This document shows, one piece after another, positions 36,198-48,621 of a stretch of 64,000 nucleotides of DNA. Numbering within the stretch: the stretch's first letter is position 1; every line of letters starts with the position of its first letter. The translations under genes were made by a program, and so were the position numbers. The notes beneath the pieces are model-generated. The model had not been told where the DNA came from. It saw nothing but the letters and a program-made list of their open reading frames with translations, and did no database searches. Location: the NCBI GenBank assembly GCA_026545225.1, contig CM048846.1:51266270-51330269 (forward strand). Direction: 5' to 3'. This stretch comes from Cornus controversa. Its lineage: Eukaryota; Streptophyta; Magnoliopsida; Cornales; Cornaceae.

Positions 36198-39100
36198 TGT
36201 CACGCCCCGATTTTCGGTTCTCCCAGAATCCGAGGGTGAATAGTATTGTCACTTTATCACCTCATAACAATTCCATACAAAAGCGGAAGCTCAACACATA
36301 CATACTCTTAATCATCAATTTATGTCTCAACAATCTCATAATCCATGTACAAGTTTTGCACAATGCATATACAATTACTCACATTTCTAATGTCCATGGA
36401 CCCATATAAATACAAGCTACATAAATGTAATTCCAATATCACATCAATATAATCCACATGCCACATGCCGGCATGGATAGCCAAATATACAATTCATAAC
36501 ACTATATCCAAAGAGAAATTCTAAAATATTCTTTCAAATCACTCTAGCACTCTAAGCCTCATCCTTCTGTGATACTTTATCTGAAAAAAATAATTTGTAA
36601 ATAGGGGGTGAGCACCACTGCGGCTCAGTAGGAATGATCCACCCAACTCTACTCTAACTCAAGCGGCCATGCATGGATGCATATGAAATCATTATATTTC
36701 TACATGATAGATATCCATACTTTTTACCCATAAACAATCACGTTTTTCAAATCATGCGTGATGCTTCACATTTTAATGCATATACATATATATATCAAAT
36801 TGGACAAGTTACAATTAATATATATAACTCACACCACATAATCCGGAAATCAATTCAACTGAGGACTTCGCTTGTCACAATCCATAGTAAGGGTCGCTTT
36901 GGGACCACATACTCTGCTCACGCTTTTCGGGTTACTAACCCGACGGAAGCGACACCCGCTTGGCCAAGTTTTGGGTCTTACACCCTAGGGTTCGAAACCC
37001 TTATTAATTCTCACACATGCCCCAAAAACTCGCTTTTCACATAGTGCATATAATCACATCGATGCACTTATCCACGCAATACAATGCATTTTATCAAATC
37101 AATGCATTTTCCGTCTCAACTCAAGATTGTCACAATGCCATTCACTCACTTCATGAAAATCATCATGCTTATGCATTTTCAAGAAAATCATATCTTTCAT
37201 GCACAGCTCTACATTGAAAATCATATTTTTACATTTTCATCAACTGAACACAATTTCAACAAAAGCATTCATAATCTCAATATCACATATGCAGCATATA
37301 TAAGTCCTAACTAACATGTTAGACATATACATATGCATAATTCACATTTCTATTTACATATAAATACACAAGACCCTATCTCATGAAATCACAATCATAT
37401 CTTTCATGTCACGGATAAGAGACCTATAAAATTAAAGTAAAGATGAGTCTAGCACCCCTACCTCCATTTGGAGTGAGAACTCCAAAAATCTCCAATTCCG
37501 AGAAATTTGAAAAGATCATTCATTGCTATGCCGAAATTGTTTTACACGTCATTGCGTATCCAAAGTTCATAGGAAGCTTCTAGTCTCAACCCAGTCTAAA
37601 TCACCAAGTCTACTAGCCGAAGTCCAAATCAAACCCACAATTAAAGATCATCATATTTCATTTTAAATGAAACTGGGCCTATTTTAATTTCTAGCCCAAA
37701 TCCATTTCCCAAATCCATTTAATTTTTCAATTCAATCCAATTGCCCAATCCATGTAACCAGCCCATATAACTAGCCCAATCAAATTTGGCCCAACATCTT
37801 CACTTAACCAATTTCAGCCCCATTTATTTTATGTAACCCAGTTTCATGTCCAAGCCCAAACAAGCCATAGGAACTTAATGAGATTAGCCCAAAAAAACTA
37901 GCTCACCAAGACCCAAATCAGTAGACTCACAAGCTGCCCCAACCGTGAGCTCCATAAACCCCTCACCAAGTACCTTCCACGGCCAAGCAAGCCAACCCGA
38001 GTATTCTGCTCTTCTATCACCACCACCCTCTTCTTCCTCACAAAACATGAACCCAACACTACCATCCAATCCAACTGTAAGCAACCCATTCTCAGCACCC
38101 AAAACCGCCGCCATCATGGCTGCCGTTCACCATGATAGCCACGGCCAAGCACCATTGCAACATCATCATCACCACCACACCTGTGAGCTTCGTACACCAG
38201 GAATCCCCATCCACAAGCCGCGAGCTCCACAACCACCATGCAGTCCACTCCAGCCGAGAAAACCCACGGCACCAACCACCACCATCGTACAAGAATCCAA
38301 GACAGCCCAAGTGAACCCGCTATGGACTACCTTCTGTCGTCACTTTCGGCCTAGCCATGCAAGCCGCCTTCGAAACCAGCCGGAAACCTGCCGGAACAGC
38401 CACGAGCAACCACCCGCAGCTCCAACAACCGAAGACCCATCACCTACACCCTCACGGTCAGCTGCCATCACCCGAGTTCCACCATGGGAGCAACCACCAC
38501 TCCAACCCAGCCGTGTTTCCACCTCCAATGGCAGCCAAGACGCAGCTGAAATTGCCACTTTCAGTCATGAAAACCGAACCCACATGGTCAGCTCAGCCGA
38601 GACATCCATAGCCTCCACAGCCACCATAACCGTGTACCATCTTCATCCTCCTTGGCACCATCATCTTCCTCACAAAACTAGCCGCTATGGTAGCCCGAAT
38701 AGCCACCATTCACCATTGATGTCGAACACCAAAATAGGCTGTCCAAACAGCCGTGAGAACCAGCCCCACCATCTACGAAACCACCTTCATCCTCCCGGTT
38801 TCTCTCTCTAGAAACCCTCTCTTTCTCTCTCTACATTCTCTCTATTTCTCTCTCTAGAAATCCCTTTGGAGCTCTCGGTTCTCTTTCTCTCTCTAGAAAT
38901 CTCTCTCTGCAAGACATTTCTCTTTTCTCCCTTTCCTTCTTTTCTTTCTTTTTCTCCTTCTCAGCCGACCACTACACTTGGTCTTCCTCATTTTCAGCCG
39001 ACCCACCTATCTCGTCTCATTTCAATCTCACCCACTTTAATTATACACCACATACTTCAAATTTTACACTCCCTCCTCAGCCACCTAATATATATATATA

Positions 39101-39482
39101 TATATACATATACATACATATATCCATATACATGCACACTCTCCCAGCCGGCCACCTATGGTTTTCTTACTCTCATAATCAATTAAAATATACCGTACCC
39201 TTTTTACACTTCATTCTATAATATATATGTATATGATAGTATTTATAATTAAATATAAATACACTCATTGTACACATACATATATCTTTCCTTCAACAAT
39301 ATATATATATATATATTCTCACATAAATATATAGATATCCATATCCTCCATCTATATATATAAATAATTCCATTTATATATATATATATTCGCACTTTCG
39401 AAGTCAATTTATTTGAAAGAAAAAAAAAATTAATCAGGTCCAAAAATAATCCGGAATCGATCAAAATAACCCGATGCTTACA
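36198..39482 (-). repeat. Right (5') LTR of second Tekay-type element
   Basis: Offset 7,078 bases from the left LTR and nearly identical, longer by an 11-base stretch near 38384-38394. Ends CTTACA at 39482, followed by the TATAC target duplication. Confidence 0.88.
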
Positions 39483-42229
39483 TATACCTTACATGATTTG
39501 TTGTTATTCCATATATTTTGTGTTGAAAATATAATTTATATGAATGTCAAAAATAATTTTACTTTTTATTGTAGAACTAATTGTTTACGACATATTATAT
39601 TATGTAATTTTTTGATAGTATGTAATAAAAATTTTGAATATCACATATTTTTTAAATTGTTTACGTATGTAATATATGATATTTTATAAATTATTATTTA
39701 TTTTCAATAAAATATATAAAATTTTATAATATAACTGTATCTGTAATCTATAAAATTATATATTTTTTATTTATATTTTGAGACCTCATAGTTATATAAC
39801 ATATGAACTATATATTTTTCACAAATTAGTGGTCATATAAATATTTATTATTAATTATACATACTACACTATAATATTATTTAATATTCATTAGGTTTCA
39901 GATCATTAATTATTTTCATTTTTAATGTAATTGATATGATATTATGTAAAGAAACACAAATAAATATAATATTATTATTTATATCTTACATGATTTGTTG
40001 TTCATATGCTGTAGAATGTCAAAAATAATTTTACTTATTATACTATGTAAATTTTTAATAGTATGAATAAAAAATTTAAATATCACATATTTTTTAATAA
40101 ATTAATTTATAACATTATTTTTCTAATTTAATTAAAAAATGTAATATATTTTGTTTACGTAGTTTTGTAATATATGAAATTTTATAAATTATTATTTATT
40201 TTCAATAAATTATATATTATAACATTATAAATTCTGCATAATATTATATTGTACATTTTAAGTTATAATGACAACTAAATATAAATTATTTTATATACTT
40301 TTTTAAAAGAATTTAATTAAATCATTATAGTTTTATAATATATTAACTATATATTTATCATAAATTAATGTTGTCATAAATTATATTATTTAATATTATA
40401 AACATTTATTAATAATATGAAATAAGTTATTAATTATACACACTACACTATAATATTATTTAATATTTATTATATTATTTTATTTATTGAACATGTAATA
40501 TTGGGTTTCATATAATGAATAATTTATTATGAACAAAATATCATAAATTATTGTTATTATATAACAACATTATCAATAATATTATTTATAAAATTTTACT
40601 GTACATTTTAACTTATAATGGCATCTAAATATAAATTATTTTATATATTTTTTATTCATATTTGTAATAAAATTTAATTAAAACTTTATAGTTATATAAT
40701 ATATTGACTATATATTTATCATAAATTAATCTTGTCATAAATAAAAAAATTATATTATTAATATAATAATATACACACCACACTATGATAATATTTAATA
40801 TTAATTAGATTGTTTTATTTATTGATCATATAATATTTGTTTTCATATGACGAATAATTTCTTATGTAATATATTGTATTAATATACTTTAATATGTGAA
40901 ATATAATATATTAGTTTTCATTTTTAACGTAATTGGATTTAATTTACGTAGTAAAATAACAAAAAAATAATAATATTATTTATGTATTTATATGTAATGA
41001 ATTTCAAAAAAATATAATATTATTATTTATATCTTAAATATATATTTATCATTAACAAATTGTGCCATAAATATATAAAGTATATTATTTAACAATATGA
41101 ATATTTTAATAATGTGAAATATATTATTTATTAAATAATTTGCGTTATAAAATTATTTAATTTTAAATTAGTTATCTTATTTATTGATTATATAATATTA
41201 GGTTTCATATAATGAATAATTTATTATGTAATATAATGTATTACTATACTAAAATATGTGAAATATTATAAATTATTTTATTATATAATATAACATTATC
41301 TGTTATTTTGTTTTTTATATTCTTAAAAATATTTAATTAAATTTTCATACTTATCATTGTTAATATATTAACTATTTATTTATCATAAATTAATGGAAAC
41401 CTTCATAAACTATTTTGATTTTTAATGTAATTGGTCTAATATTATGCAAGGAAATACAAAAAAATATAATTTTAATATTGTTATCTTACATGAATTCTTT
41501 ATTCTACATTATTTGCGTCGGAAATATAATTTATATTACATAAGTATGCAAAATATATTGTATAATTTCATAAATAATTTACTTATTGTCATTTAAAAAT
41601 CTTATGTGTTGATGTTATATTCTACTTTGTAAATTTTCAGTAGTATGTAATTAAAATTTTCAATATTACATATAACGAATAATTTATTTTGTAATATATT
41701 ATATTAATATAGTTTAATATGTGAAATATCATAAATTAGTGTTCATTTTTAATGTAATCAGATAAATTTTATGTAATGAAATTCATAAAAATATAATATT
41801 ATTATTTATATCTTACATGATTTTGTTATTCCACATTATTTGTGTTGTAAATATAATTTATATTACATAAGTATATAATATATTGTATAATGTTATAAAT
41901 TTTTTCTTATTATCGTAGAAATAATCTTATGTGAGTTGTTTCGATTCGAAATGACCAATTCCTAGAGAAATCATGCCGCAATCAGAATTGTTCATTACTT
42001 TTTTCCAGATTCGATCGTCTGGACCTCCAAATATGTGAAATATCATAAATTATTGTTATTATATAACATTATCTATTATGTATAAAATTATACTGTATAT
42101 TTGAACTTATAATGGCAAATAATTATATATTTATTATATTTTTTGTTTTTTATATTTTGAAAATATTTAATTAAAATTTCATTGTTATCATAAATTAAAG
42201 ATGTCATAAATATCATAAATTAAAGGGTT
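39483..42229. repeat. Very AT-rich degenerate repeat block, right part
   Basis: Continuation of 27380-29119. Joining the flanks of the Gypsy element gives 'attattatttatac' followed by 'cttacatgattt', which matches uninterrupted text at about 39970-39995 and 41800-41822. Landmarks repeat at about 39866, 40441, 40786 and 41150. No gene recognised. Confidence 0.65.
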
Positions 42230-42530
42230 GAATTGACTGACCTCACTTGAGATTTGGTCAAATTACACTTGGAGAGACCGTTTGGTCTTTATTTCTTTCA
42301 CCTTCCCTAAATCCATTTATTCGATGGTTGGATTAAATTTTAAGTGTGAAAATAAAATTTTGTCCTTGCATGATAATATCACATTATATTTCAAATATGG
42401 TAAAATACAATGACCTCCCCTCATTATACTTTCTCTCTCTGCTCAATCTTTTTTTGTAGACCTGCTACATCACCATTGTCACCACCCATGACCACCATTG
42501 TTCTTCGATTGGTTAATGGCACTACTGCTC
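42230..42530. repeat. Reversed fragment of the 21.5-25.6 kb module
   Basis: The reverse complement of 42235-42330 reads AGACCAAACGGTCTCTCC, AAGTGTAATTTGACC and GAGGTCAGTCAATTCAA, like copies B and C. It continues to a part resembling 22940-23050 reversed. Confidence 0.55.
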
Positions 42531-42534
42531 AGAG

Positions 42535-43440
42535 TTTCATAAAATCATTGGCAGCTTTCAATACCTTTCCTTGACACGTCCAGATATCTCATTTGTAGTC
42601 AACAAACTCTCTCAATTTATGCACAAGTCGACTACAAATCACTAGACAGTAACCAATTAAAAGGCTCCTACGCTACTTATAACAAACCATTTTTTTATGG
42701 TATTCAGATCCACAAAGTTGGAACTCCGGTATTAAGGACATATATCGATGCTGATTGGGCTGGAAATGTGGATGACCGCACGTCAACCTCTACATATATC
42801 AATTTTTTGGGATCTAACCCCATTTCTTGGAGCTCAAAGAAACAAAGAGGAGTTGCATGATCCACAACAGAGGTTAAATACCGGGTACTAGCTAATGCGG
42901 CTTCCGAGACAATGTGGTTGTCCACTCTTTTCAAAGAACTCGCATTTCCAGTCAAAAAATCTCCCCAGTTGTTATGTGACAATCTCAGAGCCACACATCT
43001 CAGTTTTAACCCAGTCAATCATTTGCGTATGAAACACATTTAAATTAACCTTCACTTTGTACGTGACTTAGTGCAAAAAGGAAGCCTCCAAGTAAGACAT
43101 TTACATACTCAAGACCAACTAGTTGATCTATTAATTAAGCCATTATCAAAACAGCGCACAGAATTGCTACGTACCAAGATTGGTCTTGCCGATGGAAGCT
43201 CAATCTTGCGGGGGCGTATAAGGGAAGAATGTGTGGATTCTACTCAAATCAAAACAGAGCATGTCTAGCCTAAAATCATGTCAAATATTCTGTCATTAAT
43301 TCTATATTTAGAGCTGATTTTAAATTTGAAATCTATAGCTGTATATTGTAATAGTAGCACAATTTTAGCTTTATCGTTTACATGTTTCCTAAATTAGCTT
43401 CTCAACCACTCTATCTATAACATAGAATTTCTAACAATAA
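42535..43440 (+). mobile_element. Ty1-Copia tail fragment (fossil)
   Basis: The + strand keeps the end of a Copia pol gene: reverse-transcriptase end (wording like SFQYLSLTRPDISFVVNK), RNase H with D-W-A (near 42755) and the terminal tail (HTQDQLVDLLIKPLSKQR, 43100-43155). A likely LTR start (TGTGTGGATTC, 43230) follows and runs to AACA near 43437. Everything upstream is lost; several breaks. Old. No gene function. Confidence 0.75.
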
Positions 43441-43552
43441 AGTGTGTGGGAAAATATTCATTGAAATCACGGCAATATCTACTTCTTTACATAAACACTA
43501 AAACACCATTTTGGTGTTTAGGATTTGAAGGCTTAGCTACAGTGTGCTAAGT

Positions 43553-44025
43553 TGTAATGAGTCAGACGCTTACTAATGACCCAAAAGCCTAAGCTACTGT
43601 TCTTCCTATCGGATTCGGTGTGAGACAAAAAAGACTCCTTTAACATTCTCCCCCACCCGAACTCACAACGCTATCGTTGGACGCTTACCAATGACCCAAA
43701 AACCTAAGCTATTATCTTTCCCATTCGGATCTGACGTGGGACAAAGAAGACTCCTCTAACATTCACCCCCACCTAAACTCACAACGCTCTCGTTGCGATC
43801 AAGCCACCATGCCTAGCTGTCCCACCTGACACCAAGTAATGACTCGGACCCAGACTTCACCTAGGTGGGCACTAGATCAAGAACTGGGTTTGGCTTTGAT
43901 ACCAACTGTAATGGGTTAGACGCTTACCAATGACCCAAAAGTCTAAGTTCCTACCCACTCGTTTATACCCATTCTCTTTCTCACTCGGATCTGATGTGGG
44001 AGAAAGAAGACTCCGACCTCTAACA
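43553..44025 (-). mobile_element. Small TRIM-like element with three LTR copies (fossil)
   Basis: LTR-like copies at 43553-43645, about 43679-43761 (partial) and 43907-44025 share ACGCTTAC.AATGACCCAAAA and end CTCTAACA or TTTAACA. A reversed primer site (GCTTTGATACCA, 43893-43904) abuts the right copy, so the element is on the minus strand. Interior text CTCACAACGCT.TCGTTG occurs twice. The three-LTR order suggests recombination between two copies. No clear target duplication. Non-coding by nature. Confidence 0.72.
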
Positions 44026-44129
44026 CAAGCCAACGGGCAAGCTAATAATTTAAATGTTTGAAATGATTCATCGATTATTTATGAGATGGTTTTAGAAAAA
44101 GAGGGAGTATATAAAAATGCAAGAAAAAT

Positions 44130-44640
44130 TGTTATATCAAGCGCAATTAGTGAAGCTTGAGAAACAAGCAAAGAAGTGTCATGTGGGGTATGTTAGTCAC
44201 CATGTGTATGAGGTTTTGAACGTATGAACACTACAATTATTTGGCATAAAGGATATATGCATGCAGGGAATAAGAAATTATAAGAATCCCATCAAGCATG
44301 CAGTAACTTGCATAGTCAAAAGAAGGGTCAATCTTGAAGAATATGTTGATTCCCACTTCCATAAGGAAACATTAACGAAAGGGCCAATCTTGAAGAATAT
44401 GTTGATTCCTATATGCATATATCATTTAACATGTGTCATTTTGGGAGTTGAGAAAGCTAATTAGAGTAATACCTTTGCTTCCATTTTTTGTTAGAAAACC
44501 TTTAGAAAGACCATAAAAGGAAGAAACTACCTCATGAAGGTAAATCTGCTAGGCCCATTTACAAACAAAAGGGTTTCATATAAGGTGTGGCAAATTCCAT
44601 GAACTGGGCCACAACAATGGTTTGTGGGCACGGGTGCGGT
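44130..44640 (+). pseudogene. Mutator-like transposase C-terminal remnant
   Basis: The + strand shows text of the SWIM zinc-finger end of plant MULE transposases: KHAVTCIVKRRVNLEEYVDS followed by HFHKET (44290-44375), matching the family pattern in which a CxH-type SWIM finger is followed by E-x-YV-x10-ET. Farther on (44578-44620), in another frame, RCGKFHELGHN resembles the CCHC knuckle that closes these proteins. A partial repeat (TTGAAGAATATGTTGATTCC at 44332 and 44391) lies within it. The N-terminal catalytic part is absent and frames change, so it is dead. Identification rests on short motifs. Confidence 0.55.
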
Positions 44641-45211
44641 GTAATGGACTCGAGTCCATATCAGTGTAACATGCGAAATCGATTGTCATGATCGTGATTT
44701 TTTTTCGACCTTGCACGTAAGCCAAAAACATAACTGATACGTTACTTTTTACAACACAATGAAAAATAATAATTTTTATTTAATTTTTTAAGATCATTTA
44801 ACACTATCAGTGACTTGTTTATAAATTCTAAGTCATCGTTCTTATTAAAAGAACATGATAATAATATATTTTACTAAATAAATGAATAGTAAAATATTTA
44901 AACATTAAATAAATTAAAATTCATATCATATATATAACATTTGAAAGAAAGGGTAAATAAATATGTTAGAGTATACCAATAACAAAAATATATTACATTT
45001 TTAAAGAATGTTTTATGATTTATTAATTTTTAAAGCAATTAATGTTCCTAAAGTATACTCTATCCACTAGACCATTATTGAATTTCTCAGTCTTGACAAC
45101 ACATTTTATTGGAAGTATGAGAATTATATTAAAATAAAATCAAATTGGTAAAAGAAAAAAAAAAGGTTTAATACATATATAAAAAAACGTAATAAAAGAA
45201 TTGCCAAACAA

Positions 45212-45286
<75 letters not shown>

Positions 45287-46171
45287 AAAGTTACCAATTG
45301 TATTAGAATTTTTTTTATTGGATTTCTCATTCTTAACAACACATTTTATTAATAGTATGAGAATTATTTTAAAATAAAATCAGATCGGTAATAGAAAAAT
45401 AAAATAAAAAGAGTTTAATATATATATAAACAAATTACCAAACAAAAATAACTACTAATTCTATTGTCATCTATTAAATAAACTACTAATAAATCATTTA
45501 GTTATATTAAAATTATTTTGCTAATAGGCTCCTAAAAATTATCAACTCTTAATATACTCTTAAACTCTATCAATTATCTGAAATAATGATCAAATATATA
45601 AATCATTTATAGACAACATGAATTTATACCAAGAGGAGTACAAAGGAATTGAAGAGGTCTACCATAACGTAAAATTCTATTATGCTTTATTTTTAAGTTG
45701 AATGATATCAGTTGCCCTTGATATTAGATAGTCTTTTTCGTAAATTCTTTCTAATTCTTTGAAGAATATATGCTGAAGATGGAATTTTTCATTATAACAA
45801 AAAAGAAAAAGAGAGTTAGTGTTTAATGAAATAACTTTGTTTATTATATTGCAAAAAAAAATAGTGAAATCTGATGCTTCACCACTAACTCCACAATCAA
45901 TGAAGATAGGGTATTTGACTTCACCACTAACTCCACAATCAATGGTCAATTGAATCAACTATGGGGGATTATATCATGCATAAGTGGTGTCGGTGGCTAC
46001 AAGCTCACCTTCATCCATCAAGAAGATAACATATGATTAAGGCTAAGTCATGGACTGTCTTCGATTGGCATGGGCCATTTGCCTAACTACTCTAATCTAG
46101 GGTGCAGTATAGTTCATCTTCTCTAGGCATAATCCATTAAAGCCTATAATGATATATTTAGTGATTACCAT
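44641..46171. other. AT-rich intergenic with a local duplication
   Basis: No gene recognised. 45079-45213 and 45316-45447 are a direct duplication (ACAACACATTTTATT, AGTATGAGAATTAT), separated by (AT)n (45212-45236) and (AG)n (45236-45287). A small direct repeat, TTCACCACTAACTCCACAAT, occurs at about 45879 and 45921. Confidence 0.5.
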
Positions 46172-46981
46172 TGTGTAATAATCGCTCTCATGATCACAGA
46201 AAATAAGAGAGATTGAGTTCAATAATAACAACTAAATATCTAAAACAAGATAAGAAATCATTGAAACTGAATATACAAGACTTTTATTGCTCAATTCTAT
46301 AATAAGAATCCTCTAAATTACACAATCTATGCATGTATATAAAGGTCCCCAATAATTAAAACAATCAAACCATTGATGCTTTGTTAGGGCTACATCAAAA
46401 CCCTAGTGGATGAACTAGCCGCTCATGATAGAAGAAGAAGCTTCAACGGTTGAGGAAGAAAACATCATCTTCATGAATTATGCGTAAGACTTCGTTCTCC
46501 AGTGGTTCTCCACTTCGGCCCAACTTTTGACCCACTAGAAGTTCGATTCACGGAATTTTCGTGAAATACAAACGTGTGCAGAATTGAATTTTGTTAAACC
46601 TACTCAAAAATTAAGTCGATTTGAGGCTCAAAAATAATACTTCTGGTCTGTTTTCCAAAATGGAATTAAGGCTGCATTAAGTGCAGATTTGGGCTTCAGG
46701 CCCGAAACCTTCTTAAGCATCTGTAATTCTCTTGGACCTCTTCTATGGGCTGATTTGAGTTCAATTATGGAGTTGAATGGATCCATTTGATGTAGGCTTC
46801 ATCTAACCTTCTTGGATGTCATCTTTAAAAGCCCAAAATCATGGTTTTAACTGAAATAATCATTAAGGCCCTGAAAATACAAAAAATACTAAAACGAAGT
46901 AAAATAACAAAATAATCTATCACTAAGGGAATAAAATATACAAGTTAAGAGGCTAGAATGATCAACATTCAACGCCGATCA
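46172..46981 (-). repeat. Probable Athila-type solo LTR (fossil)
   Basis: Ends ACATTCAACGCCGATCA, nearly the same as the outer end of the Athila-like LTR at 55972 (ACATTCAACGCTTATCA), and has similar text before it (aaaacataaaaa, gggat..aa..ata.aagt). Start placed at TGTGTAATAATCGC is a guess; no target duplication seen. Confidence 0.4.
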
Positions 46982-48027
46982 GGGAATATTTTAGAGGTCC
47001 GAAGAGTTTTATGAGACATTCAACTCATTTTAAAATTTTGGTTCATCGGGACCCGGGATAGCGATCCGCTAGGCCAGGGAATCCGGATATTTTTTTTTCT
47101 GAGAAATTTTATTTATGGTTATAGACCAATTATGATATTTGGAGAGATGAAGAAGTGATTTCGAGTCCATAACTTCTTTCAGATTCGAAAACGGAGGACG
47201 GAAAGGTATGTTAAGTGAGTAAAGGCATTTTAGTCTTTTTGTGACGTGGGGCTTATAAATATCTTTATACGATGTGGGGTTTATAAATATCAAGGGATAG
47301 ATATTTCAGCCACTATTTCTCTCTCTAAACATCCACCCAAGCTCCTCCTAATTTACTCTTTGAGTTCTTTAACTTATCTCTAGATTTAGAATATGCTAAG
47401 GTTCGATTCGAAGGACGCCGAAGAAGAAAAGTACGTTCTACGTGACAAGGGCTTCGTTTACAACCGAAAAAGTCACGATTAGACAACCTTGAGTATAGTT
47501 AAAGTGTGGGATAACTTGAAACTAAAGCTTTTGAGGTAGGGTGTGTGTGTTGCGTCTTCTAAATTCAAGTTTAATTTCATTTCTAGAGCATAAAATGAAT
47601 GTTTTTCCTGAAATATAGGATGTATATAGAATTCTAGGTTAAAATCTTTGTTCTATATGATTCTACAAATGTTTTTCTTGCTACAAATGGTTAGTATATG
47701 CTAAGAGTGATATGAAGCTTATATGTGCAATGTGGGGCATGAATTTCATTTATGGGATTTTTGAAGAAAAATGATAAAAACCTAATTTGGGGGTTAAGCT
47801 TATGTATATGTGTCCTACGATTCTTGTGTGATATGCTAAAATTGAACTAGGGCATGAAATGGGTGCAATGCATTGAAATTGTGATTGTGAATACAAAATA
47901 TGAAATATTTTGCGTGAGTGTGAGGTGTGTCTCGGAGGTGGCTCATGGGAAAGTAGTCAAGGAACATATCTCCATGGGTTGAAAAACCTCAAACTTGCAC
48001 AAAATGGGTGGTAACCGCATGGTTTAG
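46982..48027 (+). repeat. Outer Tekay-like LTR, left fragment
   Basis: Related to the solo LTR at 58148-61052: both have GAAGTGATTTCGAG, an 'aaaacggagaccggg'-like phrase, 'gcattttagtctttt', CTATTTCTCTCTCTA and GCCGAAGAAG/GCCGAAGAAA in the same order. It is cut at 48027 by the Copia element and resumes at 63012. The true start was not found. Confidence 0.65.
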
Positions 48028-48375
48028 TGTTGTGAAAATTAACAGAAAAGAAGATCAAACACGCAAACAAAGACACACAGATTTACAAGGTTCACCCAAA
48101 ATCTAGGCTACGTCCTTGGTGTTGTAGGGTTTTCACTATGATGAGAAAAACATAATCTGATTACAGAGAGTTTAAACTATATATATAGGCAACTCATAGG
48201 GCTACATAACAAAGTGTAAAATTATCAAAATACCCCTCTAAAAAATCTGGGTCGGGGCCAAGCCCCCGAACCCCCACCTTCGGGCAAGGGGGCGCTACCC
48301 CCTGTAACCCCCCGCGAACTTACAGCAAAGTTAGGCTAAGGTGTACAGTATAATCAAGCTCCACACTTCTTAACA

Positions 48376-48621
48376 ATCTCCCACTTGGAGACTGATAATA
48401 TCAATCTACAAACTCCCTCGTGCTCATGCCCCAAACCATAACAAAACACCGCATCAACTATTTTCTCTGTCCTCAAAGCTCGAACACCTATTGAAGCTAA
48501 ACATAGCTTCAGTTTCTCAATAGTCACTACCTTGGTTAACATATCTACTGGATTCTGACTTCCATGGATCTTCTCAAGTGATAACACCTTGTCATCTAAA
48601 AGTGAACGAATGAAGTGGTAC
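48376..48621 (-). other. Copia RNase H terminal fragment
   Basis: Minus-strand text RYHFIRSLLDDKVLSLEKIH then NPVDMLTKVV is the end of Copia RNase H/pol, directly followed by the purine tract and the 3' LTR. It is cut off from the rest of pol by the Athila-like insertion at 48627. Confidence 0.85.

Larger units (their letters stand above)
29120..39482 (-). mobile_element. Second Tekay-type Gypsy element, young, non-coding interior
   Basis: LTRs 29120-32393 (3,274 bases) and 36198-39482 (3,285 bases) begin TGTCACGCCCCGATTT and end CCGATGCTTACA on this strand. A reversed Met-tRNA primer site (GCTCTGATACCA, 36183-36194) sits by the right LTR, so the element is on the minus strand. TATAC flanks both sides (29115-29119, 39483-39487). 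Next to the left LTR the reversed text GGGGACGAAATTCC is the motif commonly seen at the 3' end of Del/Tekay elements. The LTRs differ at about four bases and one 11-base length difference, so it is very young. The 3.8-kb interior shows no recognisable gag or pol; it is best seen as a derivative relying on partner copies. Confidence 0.87.

Noticed and set aside
42704-43018. 104-codon minus-strand frame
   Set aside because: It is the shadow of the Copia RNase H remnant on the + strand.
45124-45342. Ser/Leu-rich minus-strand frame
   Set aside because: It is produced by translating the (AG)n and (AT)n microsatellites.
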